From: Gammaproteobacteria bacterium | GTDB taxonomy: Bacteria > Pseudomonadota > Gammaproteobacteria > Steroidobacterales > Steroidobacteraceae | Direction of reading: 5' to 3' | DNA: 21,951 nt | Assembly: GCA_029857655.1 (NCBI GenBank) | Contig: JAOUGR010000002.1 | Location: forward strand, 1 to 21,951 | Part shown: one piece after another, positions 7,698 to 17,448 of the stretch | Layout of the letters: each line of letters opens with the position of its first letter | Position numbering within the stretch: the stretch's first letter is position 1 | Notes under the pieces: generated by a model | What the model saw: only the letters and a program-made list of their open reading frames with translations | The model's database searches: none | What the model was told of the DNA's origin: nothing | Translations under genes and position numbers: made by a program

Positions 7698-8792
7698 GTG
7701 CTGAAGCTGCCGAAGATCTCGCTGGGACCGCGGTTTCGACCGCTGATCGGCCTCGACATTACAACGTCGTCGATCAAGCTGATCGAGCTTGCGCGCTCTG
7801 GCGGTCAATACCGGGTCGAGTCCTATGCGGCCGAGCCGACCCCCCATAACGCCATCAACGAGAAGGCGATCGTCGACGCCAATGCGGTCGGCGAGGCCAT
7901 CCGCCGGGCGGTCAAGCGCTCGGGCGTGCGCTCCAGGGAATGCGCTGTTGCGATAAGCGGCGATGCGGCCATCACCAAGGCCGTGCAGATGCCGCGCAAC
8001 CTGTCGGACGCCGACCTCGAGCAGCAGATCGAAATGCAGGCCGACCAGTACATTCCGTTCCCGATGGAGGAAGTCAGTTACGACTTCCAGGTCCTTGGGG
8101 CGTCCGAAAAAGACCCCGACATGCGCGACGTGCTGCTGGTCGCTTCACGTTCCGAGAATGTCGAGCAGCGCGTCGCCGCGGTGACCGCGGCCGGACTGGT
8201 GGCCAAGCTCGTCGATGTCGAGGCATTCGCGCTCGAGAACGCCTGCCGCCTGCTGACGCACCAGATGCCGGATGGCGGCATCGACCGCACCATCGCGGTC
8301 GTGGATTTCGGCGCGAGCACGACCACATTCAGCGTATTGCGCGACCTCGTCGTCGTGTATACGCGCGACTTCGCTTTCGGCGGCCAGCAGCTGACTGAAG
8401 AAATCATGCGAACCTACGGGCTCTCGATGGAGGAAGCCGGCCGTGCCAAGAAGGAAGGTGGCCTGCCGTCCAACTACCAGCCAGAGGTGCTCGACCCGTT
8501 CATCGACGACATGACCCAGCAGGTCAGCCGTTCGCTGCAGTTCTACCTGGCTTCCGGCAGCGGCCGCAGCCAGCCCGAGCAGATCATCATCTGCGGCGGC
8601 TGCGCCAACATCCCCGGTGTCGCGGATGTGATAGCGAGTCGTGTGGGTATCCCCGCGGAGCGCGGTGATCCCCTCGGCCAGATGAAGATCTCATCGAAGG
8701 CGAAGGCGCTCGGCGTTCAACGCGACGCCACTGCGCTACTGACGGCCTGCGGCCTCGCATTGCGGAGCTTCGACGAAGATGCCAAGTATTAA
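7698..8792 (+). CDS. pilM: Type IV pilus assembly protein PilM, actin-like ATPase
   Basis: The 364-aa cytoplasmic protein has the actin/FtsA fold markers. These are a first phosphate loop near residue 18 (IGLDITTSSIKLIEL), a second phosphate motif VDFGASTTTF, and an adenosine motif IIICGGCANIPGV near the C-terminus. The PilM-typical QYIPFPMEEVSYDF segment is present. PilM binds the cytoplasmic INLLPWR tail of PilN and couples the inner-membrane platform to the pilus motors. The start is GTG at 7698, supported by an AAGGAAA ribosome binding site about 7 bases upstream and by the conserved N-terminus. It is the first gene of pilMNOPQ and overlaps pilN by 14 bp. Confidence 0.97.
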   Translation: MLKLPKISLGPRFRPLIGLDITTSSIKLIELARSGGQYRVESYAAEPTPHNAINEKAIVDANAVGEAIRRAVKRSGVRSRECAVAISGDAAITKAVQMPRNLSDADLEQQIEMQADQYIPFPMEEVSYDFQVLGASEKDPDMRDVLLVASRSENVEQRVAAVTAAGLVAKLVDVEAFALENACRLLTHQMPDGGIDRTIAVVDFGASTTTFSVLRDLVVVYTRDFAFGGQQLTEEIMRTYGLSMEEAGRAKKEGGLPSNYQPEVLDPFIDDMTQQVSRSLQFYLASGSGRSQPEQIIICGGCANIPGVADVIASRVGIPAERGDPLGQMKISSKAKALGVQRDATALLTACGLALRSFDEDAKY

Positions 8793-9378
8793 CCTACTGC
8801 CGTGGCGGCAGGCGCTCCGCCAGCGGCGACAGAAAGAGTTCTTCATCGGCATGGCCGCGGCAATCGCCGTGGCCGCGCTGGTGACGCTGCTCGCGCACCT
8901 GACAGTCAGTTCGATGATCGACTCGCAGAAACGGCGCAATGAACTGCTGCAGACGGAGATCGCCGAGCTCGACAAGGCCATCGAGCAGATCGTGGCCCTC
9001 GAGGAGCAGAAGGACCGCATGATCGCGCGCATGGAAGTCATCGACACGCTGCAGTCGAGCCGCCCCGAGGTCGTGAAGCTGTTCGACCAGGTCGTGGCGA
9101 CGCTGCCAGAGGGCGTGTACCTGACATCTGTGAAGCAGAGCGGTCGCAAGATCGAGTTCGTCGGCGTGGCGCAGTCGAGCACGCGCGTGTCCGCATTCAT
9201 GCGCAATCTCGACGCATCCGAAACGCTTTCGGCACCGGAGCTCAAGGTCATCCAGACCGGGAAAGACACGGGACCGGGCGCGGAATTCACGCTGTTCGCG
9301 CAGATGCGCGCAGGGGCTGATGCCGATCAACCGACCAGGGAAAAACGCAAGACAGTCGTTTCGGAGATCGGCCGATGA
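8779..9378 (+). CDS. pilN: Type IV pilus inner-membrane protein PilN
   Basis: The 199-aa bitopic protein starts MPSINLLPWRQ, the conserved PilM-binding tail. A membrane helix follows at about residues 23-43. A coiled coil runs over about 48-80 (rich in E, K and Q), and a periplasmic ferredoxin-like domain covers about 90-175 (LPEGVYLTSVKQ onward). PilN forms heterodimers with PilO that connect cytoplasmic PilM to lipoprotein PilP in the alignment subcomplex. The ATG at 8779 lies within pilM, and the last 4 bp overlap pilO, so translation is probably coupled across all three genes. The C-terminal 25 residues are charged and look poorly conserved. Confidence 0.96.
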   Translation: MPSINLLPWRQALRQRRQKEFFIGMAAAIAVAALVTLLAHLTVSSMIDSQKRRNELLQTEIAELDKAIEQIVALEEQKDRMIARMEVIDTLQSSRPEVVKLFDQVVATLPEGVYLTSVKQSGRKIEFVGVAQSSTRVSAFMRNLDASETLSAPELKVIQTGKDTGPGAEFTLFAQMRAGADADQPTREKRKTVVSEIGR

Positions 9379-10067
9379 ATTTCCTGGAGCAAGTGCAGCA
9401 GCTCGATCCGCGCGACGTCGGCCGCTGGCCATTCCTGTTCCGCGCCCTCGCCGTCGGCCTGGTTTTCCTGGTGGTGACCGGGGGCCTGATCTATTACTTC
9501 GTCAATCTCGGCAATCTCCAGGACCTGCGCAAGGCTGAAGCCGAGCAGAAAGCCCTGTGGCAGACCTTCGACCAGAAGCAGCGCAAAGCCGCCAATCTCG
9601 AAGCCTACCGCCAGCAGCTGGCGGAGATCGAGCGCACCTTCGGCGCGATGTTGCGTCAGCTGCCGGGCAAGACCGAAGTGCCGAGCTTGCTGGTCGATAT
9701 TTCGCAGACCGGTCTCGCGTCAGGCCTGCAGGAACACCTGTTCCAGCCGGTTTCCGAGTCGCGCAAGGACTTCTATGCGGAGTTGCCGATCAAGATCCAG
9801 CTTTCGGGCGGCTACCACGAATTCGGCCAGTTCGTCAGCGGCATCGCGGCCTTGCCCCGCATCGTTACGCTGCACGACATCGAGATCACGCGCGGCGGCG
9901 CCAAGCGCAGCACTTCTCGCGGCCGTGGACCGGCGCCCAGCGACGAGTTGATCCTCAACCTCACCGCCAAGACTTACCGCTACCTGGACGAAGAGGAAGC
10001 GGGCGCCGCTGCCGCTGAGGCCAAGGGCGACAACAAAGATTCGAAGACGAAGCGGAAGAAGACATGA
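9375..10067 (+). CDS. pilO: Type IV pilus inner-membrane protein PilO
   Basis: The 230-aa protein has a short cytoplasmic start, one membrane helix at about residues 23-45 (FRALAVGLVFLVVTGGLIYYF) shown here only in part, and a coiled coil at about 50-90. A periplasmic domain follows, including the family signature GGYHEFGQFVSGIAALPRIV. PilO pairs with PilN and contacts PilP, setting the spacing between the inner-membrane platform and the secretin. The C-terminal 25 residues form a lysine- and acid-rich tail (KGDNKDSKTKRKKT) that looks disordered. The ATG overlaps the pilN stop by 4 bp, and the gene's own stop overlaps the pilP start in the same way. Confidence 0.95.
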   Translation: MNFLEQVQQLDPRDVGRWPFLFRALAVGLVFLVVTGGLIYYFVNLGNLQDLRKAEAEQKALWQTFDQKQRKAANLEAYRQQLAEIERTFGAMLRQLPGKTEVPSLLVDISQTGLASGLQEHLFQPVSESRKDFYAELPIKIQLSGGYHEFGQFVSGIAALPRIVTLHDIEITRGGAKRSTSRGRGPAPSDELILNLTAKTYRYLDEEEAGAAAAEAKGDNKDSKTKRKKT

Positions 10068-10579
10068 GCCAGGCACGCTTTCGTTCCATATTTGCGGCCA
10101 CCGGGTTTGCCGGTGTACTGCTGCTTGGTGGCTGCTCCAGCGACCTCGACGACCTGCGCGCAGAGATCGAGAAAGCCAAGCAGCGGCCGGGCGGACGCAT
10201 ACAGCCGCTGCCCGAGGTCAAGCCGTACATCAGCCACGAGTACGAGATGGCCGGGCGCCGCTCGCCGTTCCTGCAGAGCCTCGCGGGCGAAAACCCGAGC
10301 GGGCCGCGCCCGGACGTGCAGCGCGCCCGCGAATACCTGGAGCAGTTCCCGCTCGATACGCTCAAGATGGTCGGCACGCTGCGCCTCGGCGGAGCGAATT
10401 ACGGCCTGCTGCAGACGCGCGATGGGTTGATTCACCGTGTGCTGCCCGGCAATCACGTTGGCCAGAATGACGGCCGCGTGATGTCGATTGCCGACGCACG
10501 AATTACAGTGACTGAAATTGTGCCCGATGGACTCGGCGGTTACCTTGAGCGCCCCGCGGCGCTCGCGCTGAGCGATTGA
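10064..10579 (+). CDS. pilP: Type IV pilus lipoprotein PilP
   Basis: The 171-aa product begins with a lipoprotein signal peptide ending LLLGGC, so Cys24 is the predicted lipidation site. A flexible linker (about 28-75) contains a YEMAGRRSPF motif typical of PilP. The C-terminal beta-rich HR-like domain (about 95-165) includes LDTLKMVGTLRLGG and ALLQ-type TRDGLIHRVLPGNHVG. PilP bridges the PilN/PilO dimer to the periplasmic N-domains of the PilQ secretin. It overlaps pilO by 4 bp and is followed by pilQ after 18 bp. The lipobox and operon position make the call secure. Confidence 0.96.
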   Translation: MSQARFRSIFAATGFAGVLLLGGCSSDLDDLRAEIEKAKQRPGGRIQPLPEVKPYISHEYEMAGRRSPFLQSLAGENPSGPRPDVQRAREYLEQFPLDTLKMVGTLRLGGANYGLLQTRDGLIHRVLPGNHVGQNDGRVMSIADARITVTEIVPDGLGGYLERPAALALSD

Positions 10580-10597
10580 CTCCTGGGAGAACGTCTG

Positions 10598-12751
10598 ATG
10601 GGTCGCATTAACCGTACAACGGCAATTATCAACAGCGGGGCACGAAACCTCGCGCGCGGGCTCGGCGGCGTGCTGGCCATATTGGCCATTGCATGGTCGC
10701 AGATCGCGTCGGCACAAGGCTCGGTCCGGCTGACTGCGGTCGAAGTGCAGCCGATGCAGGGTCAGACCCTGCAGATCAGGCTGCGCACCGACGGCGTCGC
10801 ACCGCAGCCGCTGACCTTCACGATCGACCGCCCCGCGCGGCTCTCGGTGGACCTGCCGGATGTCGTGCTGGCACTCGAGAACCGGCGCATCGACGTCGGT
10901 ACGGGTGGCGTCGACACCATCGTTGCCGCGGAAGCATCGGGCCGCACGCGGGTCGTGTTCAACCTGGAGTCTCTGGTGCCGTATTCGGCCCAGGCCGACG
11001 GCGACAGCGTGATCGTGACCCTTGGTGGCACGGCGACCGCCTCGGCCGCCCCCGCCACCTATGCGGCCGCCGCGCCGAGCGGACCGCGCAGCATTACCGG
11101 CGTTGATTTCCGCCGCTCGCCGGATGGCGCCGGCCGCGTGGTCGTGCAGCTGTCGGATCCCGCGACGCCCGCCAGCCTGCGCCAGGAAGGCAACCGCGTG
11201 ATCGTCGACTTTACCGGCGTCCGGCTCGATGAAGACCAGATGAAGCGTTACGACGTCGTGGATTTTGCGACGCCGGTGACGATGGTCGACGCTTCCCGTG
11301 TCGGCGACAACGCGCGCGTCGTAGTGACCGCGACCGGCGATTTCGAGCAGCTCGCCTACCAGACCGACAATCAGTACGTGATCGAGGTCAAGCACCGCGC
11401 AAAAGTTACTGTCGCCTCGATGGACGAGAAGATCTACACCGGCGAGCGCCTGACACTGAACTTCCAGGACATCGATGTGCGCCCGGTGCTGCAGCTTCTC
11501 GCTGACACCAGCGGTCAGAACATCGTGGTATCCGACACGGTCAAGGGCCGCGTGACACTGCGCCTGCAGAATGTTCCCTGGGACCAGGCACTCGACATCG
11601 TGCTGCGGACCAAGGGCCTGGACATGCGGCGCAAGAACAACGTGATCCTGGTTGCGCCGCAGGCCGAGCTCGCAGCGCAGGAAAAAGCCGAGCTCGCCGC
11701 CCAGAAGGACATCCAGGACCTGGCGCCGCTGCGCACCGAGTTCCTGCAGGTCAACTATGCGAAGGCTTCGGAAATCGCGCGGCTGGTCAAGTCGTCCAGC
11801 GGGGGTTCACTGTTGTCCTCGCGCGGCAGTGTCTCGGTCGACGAGCGTACCAATACGATGCTCGTCCAGGACACCGCGGAACAGCTGACTGCAATCCGCA
11901 CCATGGTCTCGACGCTCGATATCCCGGTCCGCCAGGTGCTGATCGAGTCGCGCATCGTGATCGTCAGCGACGACTTCAGCCGTGAGCTCGGCGTGCGTGC
12001 CGGATTCACCCGCATCTCGCCTGACGTCGGTGATTTGATGGCGATCAGCGGCAGCGCACAGTCGACCGACACGATGATGGGCTCGGTGCTGGATAATCTT
12101 GCCACCACCGGCTCGCCATTCCCGGTCCAGGTTCCTTTCGGCAATTTCGACCGCTACAACGTGAACATGCCGGTTGCGAACCCGGCGGGCCGCATCGCGC
12201 TGTCGATCCTCGACTTTGACGACTTCCTGATCGACCTTGAACTGTCGGCTGCCCAGAATGAGGGCCGCGGCGAGATCAAGTCGACTCCGCGTGTCATCAC
12301 GGCCAACGGGCGCGAGGCGATCATCGAGCAGGGCGTCGAGATTCCGTACCAGGAATCGTCGTCCAGCGGTGCGACGACAACGCAATTCAAGAAGGCCGTG
12401 TTGTCGCTGAAGGTGACACCGCAGATCACGCCGGATGATCGCGTGATCCTGGACCTGACAGTCACCAAGGACAGCGTCGGCCAGCTGGTGCCGAGCGCGA
12501 CCGGCGGCTTCGTGCCTTCGATCGATACGCGCAACATCCAGACCCAGGTGCTGGTCAAGGACGGCCAGACGGTCGTGCTGGGCGGCATCATGGAGACGGA
12601 GCGTCGCGACTCGGTCAAGAAGGTTCCGTTGCTCGGCGACGTGCCATTTCTCGGCAACCTGTTCAAGTCCAAGAGCAAGATCAACAACCGCGATGAACTG
12701 CTTATCTTCATCACGCCGAAGATCCTGCGCGAGGGCTATAACGTAAAGTAA
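10598..12751 (+). CDS. pilQ: Type IV pilus outer-membrane secretin PilQ
   Basis: The 717-aa protein forms the gated outer-membrane pore for the pilus. It starts with a long signal peptide cut near residues 38-40 (ASA/AQG). Two AMIN peptidoglycan-binding domains follow, at about 43-125 and 163-265. An STN (N0) domain lies at about 278-350 ([20 protein letters not shown]), and a secretin N1 domain at about 375-445 ([19 protein letters not shown]). The C-terminal secretin barrel contains [15 protein letters not shown] and [18 protein letters not shown] ribosome binding site is 7 bases before ATG 10598. It is the last pil gene and is followed by a strong terminator. Domain order and length are those of gammaproteobacterial PilQ. 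Confidence 0.97.
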   Translation: MGRINRTTAIINSGARNLARGLGGVLAILAIAWSQIASAQGSVRLTAVEVQPMQGQTLQIRLRTDGVAPQPLTFTIDRPARLSVDLPDVVLALENRRIDVGTGGVDTIVAAEASGRTRVVFNLESLVPYSAQADGDSVIVTLGGTATASAAPATYAAAAPSGPRSITGVDFRRSPDGAGRVVVQLSDPATPASLRQEGNRVIVDFTGVRLDEDQMKRYDVVDFATPVTMVDASRVGDNARVVVTATGDFEQLAYQTDNQYVIEVKHRAKVTVASMDEKIYTGERLTLNFQDIDVRPVLQLLADTSGQNIVVSDTVKGRVTLRLQNVPWDQALDIVLRTKGLDMRRKNNVILVAPQAELAAQEKAELAAQKDIQDLAPLRTEFLQVNYAKASEIARLVKSSSGGSLLSSRGSVSVDERTNTMLVQDTAEQLTAIRTMVSTLDIPVRQVLIESRIVIVSDDFSRELGVRAGFTRISPDVGDLMAISGSAQSTDTMMGSVLDNLATTGSPFPVQVPFGNFDRYNVNMPVANPAGRIALSILDFDDFLIDLELSAAQNEGRGEIKSTPRVITANGREAIIEQGVEIPYQESSSSGATTTQFKKAVLSLKVTPQITPDDRVILDLTVTKDSVGQLVPSATGGFVPSIDTRNIQTQVLVKDGQTVVLGGIMETERRDSVKKVPLLGDVPFLGNLFKSKSKINNRDELLIFITPKILREGYNVK

Positions 12752-12800
12752 CGCCGCAGCGGTCCCGGCTTGCGTCCGGGGCCGGTTCCAATGCAAAGTC

Positions 12801-12831
12801 ACACGGCCGCCTCCGGGCGGCCGTGTCTTTT
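12801..12831 (+). terminator. Strong intrinsic terminator after pilQ
   Basis: ACACGGCCGCC at 12801-12811 pairs perfectly with GGCGGCCGTGT at 12816-12826 around a TCCG loop, followed by CTTTT at 12827-12831. The 11-bp GC-rich stem and T run make a convincing Rho-independent terminator 50 bases beyond the pilQ stop. It overlaps the most upstream in-frame start (GTG 12823) of aroK. Confidence 0.85.
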
Positions 12832-12858
12832 CCGGCCGCCACTGCGGCTCAGGGTGCA

Positions 12859-13389
12859 TTGCGATTGGTTCGGAGCGTCTTTCTGGTGGGACCGATGGGT
12901 TCGGGCAAGTCCGCGGTCGGCCGGCAGCTCGCCGAGCGGCTTCGCCTGCCATTTGCGGACAGCGACGGCGAGATCGAGGCGCGCACGGGCGTGGATATCG
13001 CCTACATCTTCGAGCGTGAAGGAGAGGCCGGGTTCCGGGCTCGCGAACGCGACATGATCGACGAACTGACGAAGCGCGAAGGGATAGTGCTGGCGACCGG
13101 CGGTGGGGCGATCCTGCTGCCTGAGAATCGGGAGCGGCTCTCGGCGCGCGGCACGGTCGTCTTCCTCGACGCCACCATCGACCAGCAGCTCGAACGTACG
13201 CGACGCGGACGGCACCGGCCGCTGCTCGAGACCGCGGATCCGCGCGCCAGGCTCGAGGAGTTGATGTCCGTGCGCGACCCGCTTTATCGGTCGATCGCGA
13301 AGATCACGGTGCAGACGGACGGGCGCCGCCTGAGTTCGGTGGCCGACGACATCGCCAAGGCGATTTCCGAATGCAGCGAATCGACCTGA
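12859..13389 (+). CDS. aroK: Shikimate kinase
   Basis: The enzyme phosphorylates shikimate with ATP in aromatic amino-acid and chorismate synthesis. From TTG 12859 it is 176 aa, the family length, starting [18 protein letters not shown], with the Walker A loop at residues 11-18. The shikimate-binding Asp ([12 protein letters not shown]), the Arg of [10 protein letters not shown], the GGGAIL loop and the lid RHRPLL are all present. Start choice is uncertain. There is no ATG near the N-terminus; TTG 12859 and TTG 12865 are both downstream of CAGGG, while GTG 12823 would add 12 residues and lies inside the pilQ terminator stem. The 3' end overlaps aroB by 19 bp. The kinase call is secure; only the first residues are in doubt. 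Confidence 0.93.
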   Translation: MRLVRSVFLVGPMGSGKSAVGRQLAERLRLPFADSDGEIEARTGVDIAYIFEREGEAGFRARERDMIDELTKREGIVLATGGGAILLPENRERLSARGTVVFLDATIDQQLERTRRGRHRPLLETADPRARLEELMSVRDPLYRSIAKITVQTDGRRLSSVADDIAKAISECSEST

Positions 13390-14459
13390 AGCTCGGAGCG
13401 CGGCACTGCCCGATCCTGATCGGCCGGGGTCTGCTGGCTTCGCAGGCACTGCTCGCAGAGCACACCGGCGTTCGGCAACTGATGGTGGTCAGCAACGAGA
13501 CGGTTGCGCCATTGTGGCTGCCACGGCTGCGCGAAGGCCTGGCGGGGCGATCATTCGTGCAGTGCCTGCTGCCGGATGGCGAGCAGCACAAGACGCTCGC
13601 GAGCGCCACAAGGATCATCGATGCGCTCGTGGAAGCACGCATGAACCGGGACTGCATGGTGATCGCCCTTGGCGGTGGCGTCATCGGCGACATCGCGGGC
13701 TTCGCGGCGGCGACCTACCAGCGCGGCGTGGCCTGCCTGCAATTGCCGACCACGCTGCTCGCGCAGGTCGACTCGGCAGTCGGCGGCAAGACCGGCGTCA
13801 ATCATCCCGGCGGGAAGAATCTCATTGGCGCATTCCATCAACCCGCGGCGGTCATCACGGATACCGACACGCTCGGTACGCTGCCGGATCGGGAGCTGCA
13901 CGCCGGCCTCGCCGAGGTCATCAAGGCTGCGCTGGTCGCCGATGGCGCGTTCTTTGCGTGGCTCGAGCAGCAGATCGATGCCTTGCTTGCGCGCAAACCG
14001 GAGGCGCTTGTGGGGGCGATCCGTCGCGCCTGCGAAATCAAGGCCGGCATCGTCGCCCGCGACGAGCGCGAGCAGGGCCCGCGGGCAATCCTGAATCTGG
14101 GGCACAGTTTCGGACACGCGATCGAAACCGGGCTGGGACACGGGAAATGGTTGCACGGCGAGGCGGTTGCCGCCGGCATCGTGCTCGCCGCCGAACTCTC
14201 CGCGCGCAGCGGCCGCCTGGCCGCGGCCGAGGTCGGCCGGGTGCGGTCCTTGCTTGCGCGCGCCGGCCTGCCGGTCGATCCGCCGCGGCTCGGGCGTGAT
14301 CGCATGCTGGCGCTGCTCGGCATGGACAAGAAGGTCGAGGGCGGCCGCTTGCGCCTCGTGCTGCTCGATTCGATCGGGAGCGCGACCTGCACGGCCGATT
14401 TCCCACGGGATGCGCTCGAGAAACTCCTCGACGACAGCGCGGGCACGGGCGCGACGTGA
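13371..14459 (+). CDS. aroB: 3-dehydroquinate synthase
   Basis: The 362-aa enzyme converts DAHP to 3-dehydroquinate, the second shikimate-pathway step, using NAD and a divalent metal. Family motifs are in order: PDGEQHKTL at 68-75, the NAD loop [11 protein letters not shown] at 101-111, and [20 protein letters not shown] at about 126-145 with [12 protein letters not shown] after it. Further on are AGLAEVIK with the metal-ligand Glu, and [12 protein letters not shown] and HGEAVAAG with metal-ligand His residues. ATG 13371 lies inside aroK, giving a 19-bp overlap. The stop overlaps the GTG start of dgt by 4 bp (GTGA), so the three are probably translated from one message. Confidence 0.97.
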   Translation: MQRIDLKLGARHCPILIGRGLLASQALLAEHTGVRQLMVVSNETVAPLWLPRLREGLAGRSFVQCLLPDGEQHKTLASATRIIDALVEARMNRDCMVIALGGGVIGDIAGFAAATYQRGVACLQLPTTLLAQVDSAVGGKTGVNHPGGKNLIGAFHQPAAVITDTDTLGTLPDRELHAGLAEVIKAALVADGAFFAWLEQQIDALLARKPEALVGAIRRACEIKAGIVARDEREQGPRAILNLGHSFGHAIETGLGHGKWLHGEAVAAGIVLAAELSARSGRLAAAEVGRVRSLLARAGLPVDPPRLGRDRMLALLGMDKKVEGGRLRLVLLDSIGSATCTADFPRDALEKLLDDSAGTGAT

Positions 14460-15619
14460 GAAAAGACCGCGATCCGGACGCCGGCCTCGCGCCTTATGCG
14501 GCGCTCGTCGCCACATCGCACGGGCGAAGATATCCGGAACCGCCGGCCGAATATCGCGGCGAATTCCAGCGTGACCGGGATCGCGTCGTGCATTCGAGCG
14601 CCTTCCGCCGCCTGATCTACAAGACTCAGGTTTTCCTCAATCACGAAGGCGACATGTATCGCACGCGCCTGACGCATTCGCTGGAGGTCGCGCAGATCGG
14701 GCGTTCCGTCGCGAGTGCGCTCGCCCTTTCAGAGCCGCTGACGGAGGCGATCTGCCTGGCGCACGACCTCGGCCATACGCCATTCGGCCATGCGGGCCAG
14801 GACGTGCTGAACGAATGCATGCGCGAATACGGCGGCTTCGAGCACAACCTGCAGTCGCTCAGGGTGGTGGACGAACTCGAGGAGCGCTACGCGCAATTTC
14901 GCGGCCTCAACCTGAGCTTCGAAACCCGCGAGGGCATACTGAAACATTGCTCTCTCGCCAATGCGCGGCAGCTGGGCGAGCTCGGCCGGCGCTTCATCAG
15001 ACGCCGTCAGCCCGGCCTCGAGGCGCAGATTGCGGACCTTGCCGACGCGATCGCCTACAACAACCACGACGTGGACGACGGCCTGCGCTCGGGTCTCGTT
15101 ACCGTCGACGATCTTTGCGAGGTGACCCTGTTCGCTCGCCACCATGCGGCGGTGAATTCCGCGTACCCGAACCTGCCGCAGCGCCGCATGATCCACGAAA
15201 TCGGGCGGCGCATGATTGGCGACGTCGTGAACGACTTGATCGAAGCGACCGCGCGGCGCCTTGTCGATGAAAATCCCGCCAGCATCGGCGCGGTGCGCGG
15301 CATGCCGCAGCCGCTGGTCGGATTCTCGGAAGCTGGGAATGCAGAACACCTGGAGTTGAAGAAATTCCTGCGCACGCGGCTCTACCGGCACGAGCACATC
15401 GAAGGACAGCGGATCGGCGCTGCCAGGGTGCTGCAGGGCCTGTTCGACGGATTCATGCAGGACGTGACGCGGATGCCGGTGGAACACCGTGATGCGGCAC
15501 TGGCGATGGAAGCGGTGTCGGGCACGGCGGGCCGTGCCCGCGGGGTCGCGGACTACGTCGCCGGCATGACGGATCGCTACGCTTTCCAGGAACATGCCCG
15601 TATCTCCGGTTCGGTTTGA
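14456..15619 (+). CDS. dgt: Deoxyguanosinetriphosphate triphosphohydrolase-like HD protein
   Basis: The 387-aa protein is of the dGTPase-like class that hydrolyses dNTPs to nucleoside and triphosphate. The HD metal site is intact: His74 (RLTHSLEVAQIGRS), His103-Asp104 (AHDLGHTPFGHAG), and a later Asp in ADLADAIAYNNHDVDDG. The N-terminal HSSAFRRLIYKTQVF and FEHNLQSLRVV segments are also typical. The length matches the ~380-aa Dgt-like group rather than the ~505-aa E. coli Dgt. The start is GTG 14456, overlapping the aroB stop by 4 bp. The family predicts dNTP-pool control, but which dNTP is preferred cannot be read from the sequence. pyrF follows 31 bp on. Confidence 0.93.
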   Translation: MRKDRDPDAGLAPYAALVATSHGRRYPEPPAEYRGEFQRDRDRVVHSSAFRRLIYKTQVFLNHEGDMYRTRLTHSLEVAQIGRSVASALALSEPLTEAICLAHDLGHTPFGHAGQDVLNECMREYGGFEHNLQSLRVVDELEERYAQFRGLNLSFETREGILKHCSLANARQLGELGRRFIRRRQPGLEAQIADLADAIAYNNHDVDDGLRSGLVTVDDLCEVTLFARHHAAVNSAYPNLPQRRMIHEIGRRMIGDVVNDLIEATARRLVDENPASIGAVRGMPQPLVGFSEAGNAEHLELKKFLRTRLYRHEHIEGQRIGAARVLQGLFDGFMQDVTRMPVEHRDAALAMEAVSGTAGRARGVADYVAGMTDRYAFQEHARISGSV

Positions 15620-15650
15620 TACCATCGCGCGGCCAATGGAAGGAGTCCGA

Positions 15651-16367
15651 GTGGCCAGGGCCGAGATACCCACGCGGGAACGAGTGATCTTCGCAATGGA
15701 CGTGCAGAATGCCAGCGCCGCACGCCGGCTCGCGGACGCGCTCGGCGATTCGGTGTCCTTCTACAAGCTCGGGCTCGAACTCTTCATGGCCGGCGACACT
15801 TTCGAGTTGCTCGACTGGTTGGTCGGCCGCGGCAAGCGCGTGTTCGTTGACCTCAAGTTCTTCGACGTGCCGGCAACGGTCGCCGCGGCCGTGCGTAATC
15901 TGCGCAATCGCGGCGTGACATTCACGACTGTGCATGGCAATCAGGCAATCATGGAAGCGGCGGTTGCGGCTGCGGGCGATGTCGGAATCCTTGCGGTCAC
16001 CGTGCTGACCAGCCTCGACCGCGGTGACCTCGATGACCTGGGGTTCAAGTGCGATGTCGAGCAGCTCGTGCTGTCGCGCGCTCGCCGGGCACTCGAGGCG
16101 GGTTGCGCCGGCGTGGTTTCTTCCGGACTGGAGGCAAAAGTGCTGCGCGCGGGCGTGGATGATCGCCTGATCGTCGTCACGCCTGGCATCAGGCCCGTGG
16201 AGAATCGCCCGGTCGACGACCAGAAGCGCGTCGTCGGCGTTCCGGAGGCATTCGCGAATGGTGCCGACTACATCGTCGTCGGGCGCCCGATCCGGGATGC
16301 GGCCGACCCGCGCGCCGCCGCGGAGCAGATCCAGGCGACGATCGCCGGCCTTTTCCCCCGGCCATGA
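15651..16367 (+). CDS. pyrF: Orotidine 5'-phosphate decarboxylase
   Basis: The enzyme decarboxylates OMP to UMP, the last step of de novo pyrimidine synthesis. From GTG 15651 it is 238 aa, the usual size. The catalytic charged network is visible: Asp17 (FAMDV), Lys39 (FYKLG) and the DLKFFD motif with Asp67, Lys69 and Asp72. TPGIRP and IVVGRPI, the phosphate-binding loops, lie towards the C-terminus. GTG 15651 is chosen because GGAAGGAG ends 5 bases before it. ATG 15636 and ATG 15594 are in frame, but the first lies on that ribosome binding site and the second lies inside dgt. The stop overlaps hemE by 4 bp. Confidence 0.95.
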   Translation: MARAEIPTRERVIFAMDVQNASAARRLADALGDSVSFYKLGLELFMAGDTFELLDWLVGRGKRVFVDLKFFDVPATVAAAVRNLRNRGVTFTTVHGNQAIMEAAVAAAGDVGILAVTVLTSLDRGDLDDLGFKCDVEQLVLSRARRALEAGCAGVVSSGLEAKVLRAGVDDRLIVVTPGIRPVENRPVDDQKRVVGVPEAFANGADYIVVGRPIRDAADPRAAAEQIQATIAGLFPRP

Positions 16368-17431
16368 GTGCGCCGCCGGGGAACGACCGGCTGCTGCGCG
16401 CCTTGCTGCGCCAACCCGTGGATCGCACGCCGGTCTGGATCATGCGCCAGGCTGGCCGCTACCTGCCGGAGTACCGCGCGGTGCGCGCGAAGGCCGGCAG
16501 CTTCATGGCGCTGTGCACCAATCCGGAACTTGCCTGCGAAGTGACGCTGCAGCCGCTGCTGCGTTACCAGCTGGATGCGGCGATCCTCTTCTCCGACATC
16601 CTGGTGATTCCGCATGCGATGGGTGTCGGGCTCAGTTTCGCGGAAGGCGAGGGACCGCGCATCGCGCGGCCGATCCGTAGCGAGGCCGAAGTCCTGGCTC
16701 TCCCGGTGCCCGATCCCGAGGACAAGCTGCGATTCGTGATTGACGCCATCGGCTTGATCCGCCGCGAACTCGCGGGCCGCGTGCCGCTGATCGGCTTTGC
16801 GGGATCCCCATGGACCGTGGCGACCTACATGGTCGAGGGCGGCTCGAGCAAGGACTTTCCGCGGATCAGGGGACTGCTCCAGTCGGAACCGCGGACCCTG
16901 CATGCGCTGCTCGAGAAGCTCGCGCGCGCGACCACGGCGTACCTCAATGCGCAGATTGCCGCCGGCGTGCAGGCCGTCATGATCTTCGACACCTGGGGAG
17001 GCGCGCTCTCCACACCGGACTACCTGGAGTTTTCGCTGGCCTACATGCAGCAGATACTGGCGGGCCTCGCGCGCGAGCCCGAAGGCCGGCGCGTGCCGGT
17101 GATCCTGTTCACCAAGGGTGGCGGCATCTGGCTTGCCCGCATGGCAGCAACCGGCGCCGATGCGCTGGGCATTGACTCGGCGACGGAACTGGCCGCCGCG
17201 CGCAAGGCGACCGGCGATCGTGTCGCACTACAGGGGAATCTCGACCCGCGCCTGCTGCATGAACCGCCGGACTGGATTCGCCACGAGGTCGCGCGCGTGC
17301 TCGAGAGTTATGGACGCGGGCCCGGGCATGTGTTCAACCTGGGTCACGGAGTGCAACCGGAGACGAACCCCGAGCACGTGGCTGCGATGATCGCAGCCGT
17401 GCACGAACTATCGCCGGCCTATCACCGCTGA
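16364..17431 (+). CDS. hemE: Uroporphyrinogen decarboxylase
   Basis: The 355-aa enzyme decarboxylates the four acetate side chains of uroporphyrinogen III to give coproporphyrinogen III in heme synthesis. The N-terminal signature [14 protein letters not shown] (about 25-38) provides the substrate-binding arginines. Asp78 in LFSDILVIP matches the catalytic Asp of the family. [17 protein letters not shown] and the C-terminal [11 protein letters not shown] with its conserved His are also present. The ATG overlaps the pyrF stop by 4 bp (ATGA), so the two are probably coupled. It ends the aroK-hemE run; only 17 bp separate it from the convergent fadD stop, and no terminator hairpin is visible there. 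Confidence 0.97.
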   Translation: MSAPPGNDRLLRALLRQPVDRTPVWIMRQAGRYLPEYRAVRAKAGSFMALCTNPELACEVTLQPLLRYQLDAAILFSDILVIPHAMGVGLSFAEGEGPRIARPIRSEAEVLALPVPDPEDKLRFVIDAIGLIRRELAGRVPLIGFAGSPWTVATYMVEGGSSKDFPRIRGLLQSEPRTLHALLEKLARATTAYLNAQIAAGVQAVMIFDTWGGALSTPDYLEFSLAYMQQILAGLAREPEGRRVPVILFTKGGGIWLARMAATGADALGIDSATELAAARKATGDRVALQGNLDPRLLHEPPDWIRHEVARVLESYGRGPGHVFNLGHGVQPETNPEHVAAMIAAVHELSPAYHR

Positions 17432-17448
17432 TCCGGCTGCCAGCTGCG

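Noticed and set aside
9980..11395. 471-codon open frame antisense to pilO, pilP and pilQ
   Set aside because: Long antisense frames are expected in GC-rich coding DNA; the composition is arginine/histidine-rich with no domain, and the opposite strand encodes well-conserved pil proteins.
11807..12952. 381-codon open frame antisense to pilQ and aroK
   Set aside because: It is low-complexity and Arg-rich, crosses a terminator, and is the mirror of conserved genes.
13551..14516. 321-codon open frame antisense to aroB
   Set aside because: It is a shadow of aroB; no domain, and its composition is typical of reverse-complement GC-rich coding sequence.
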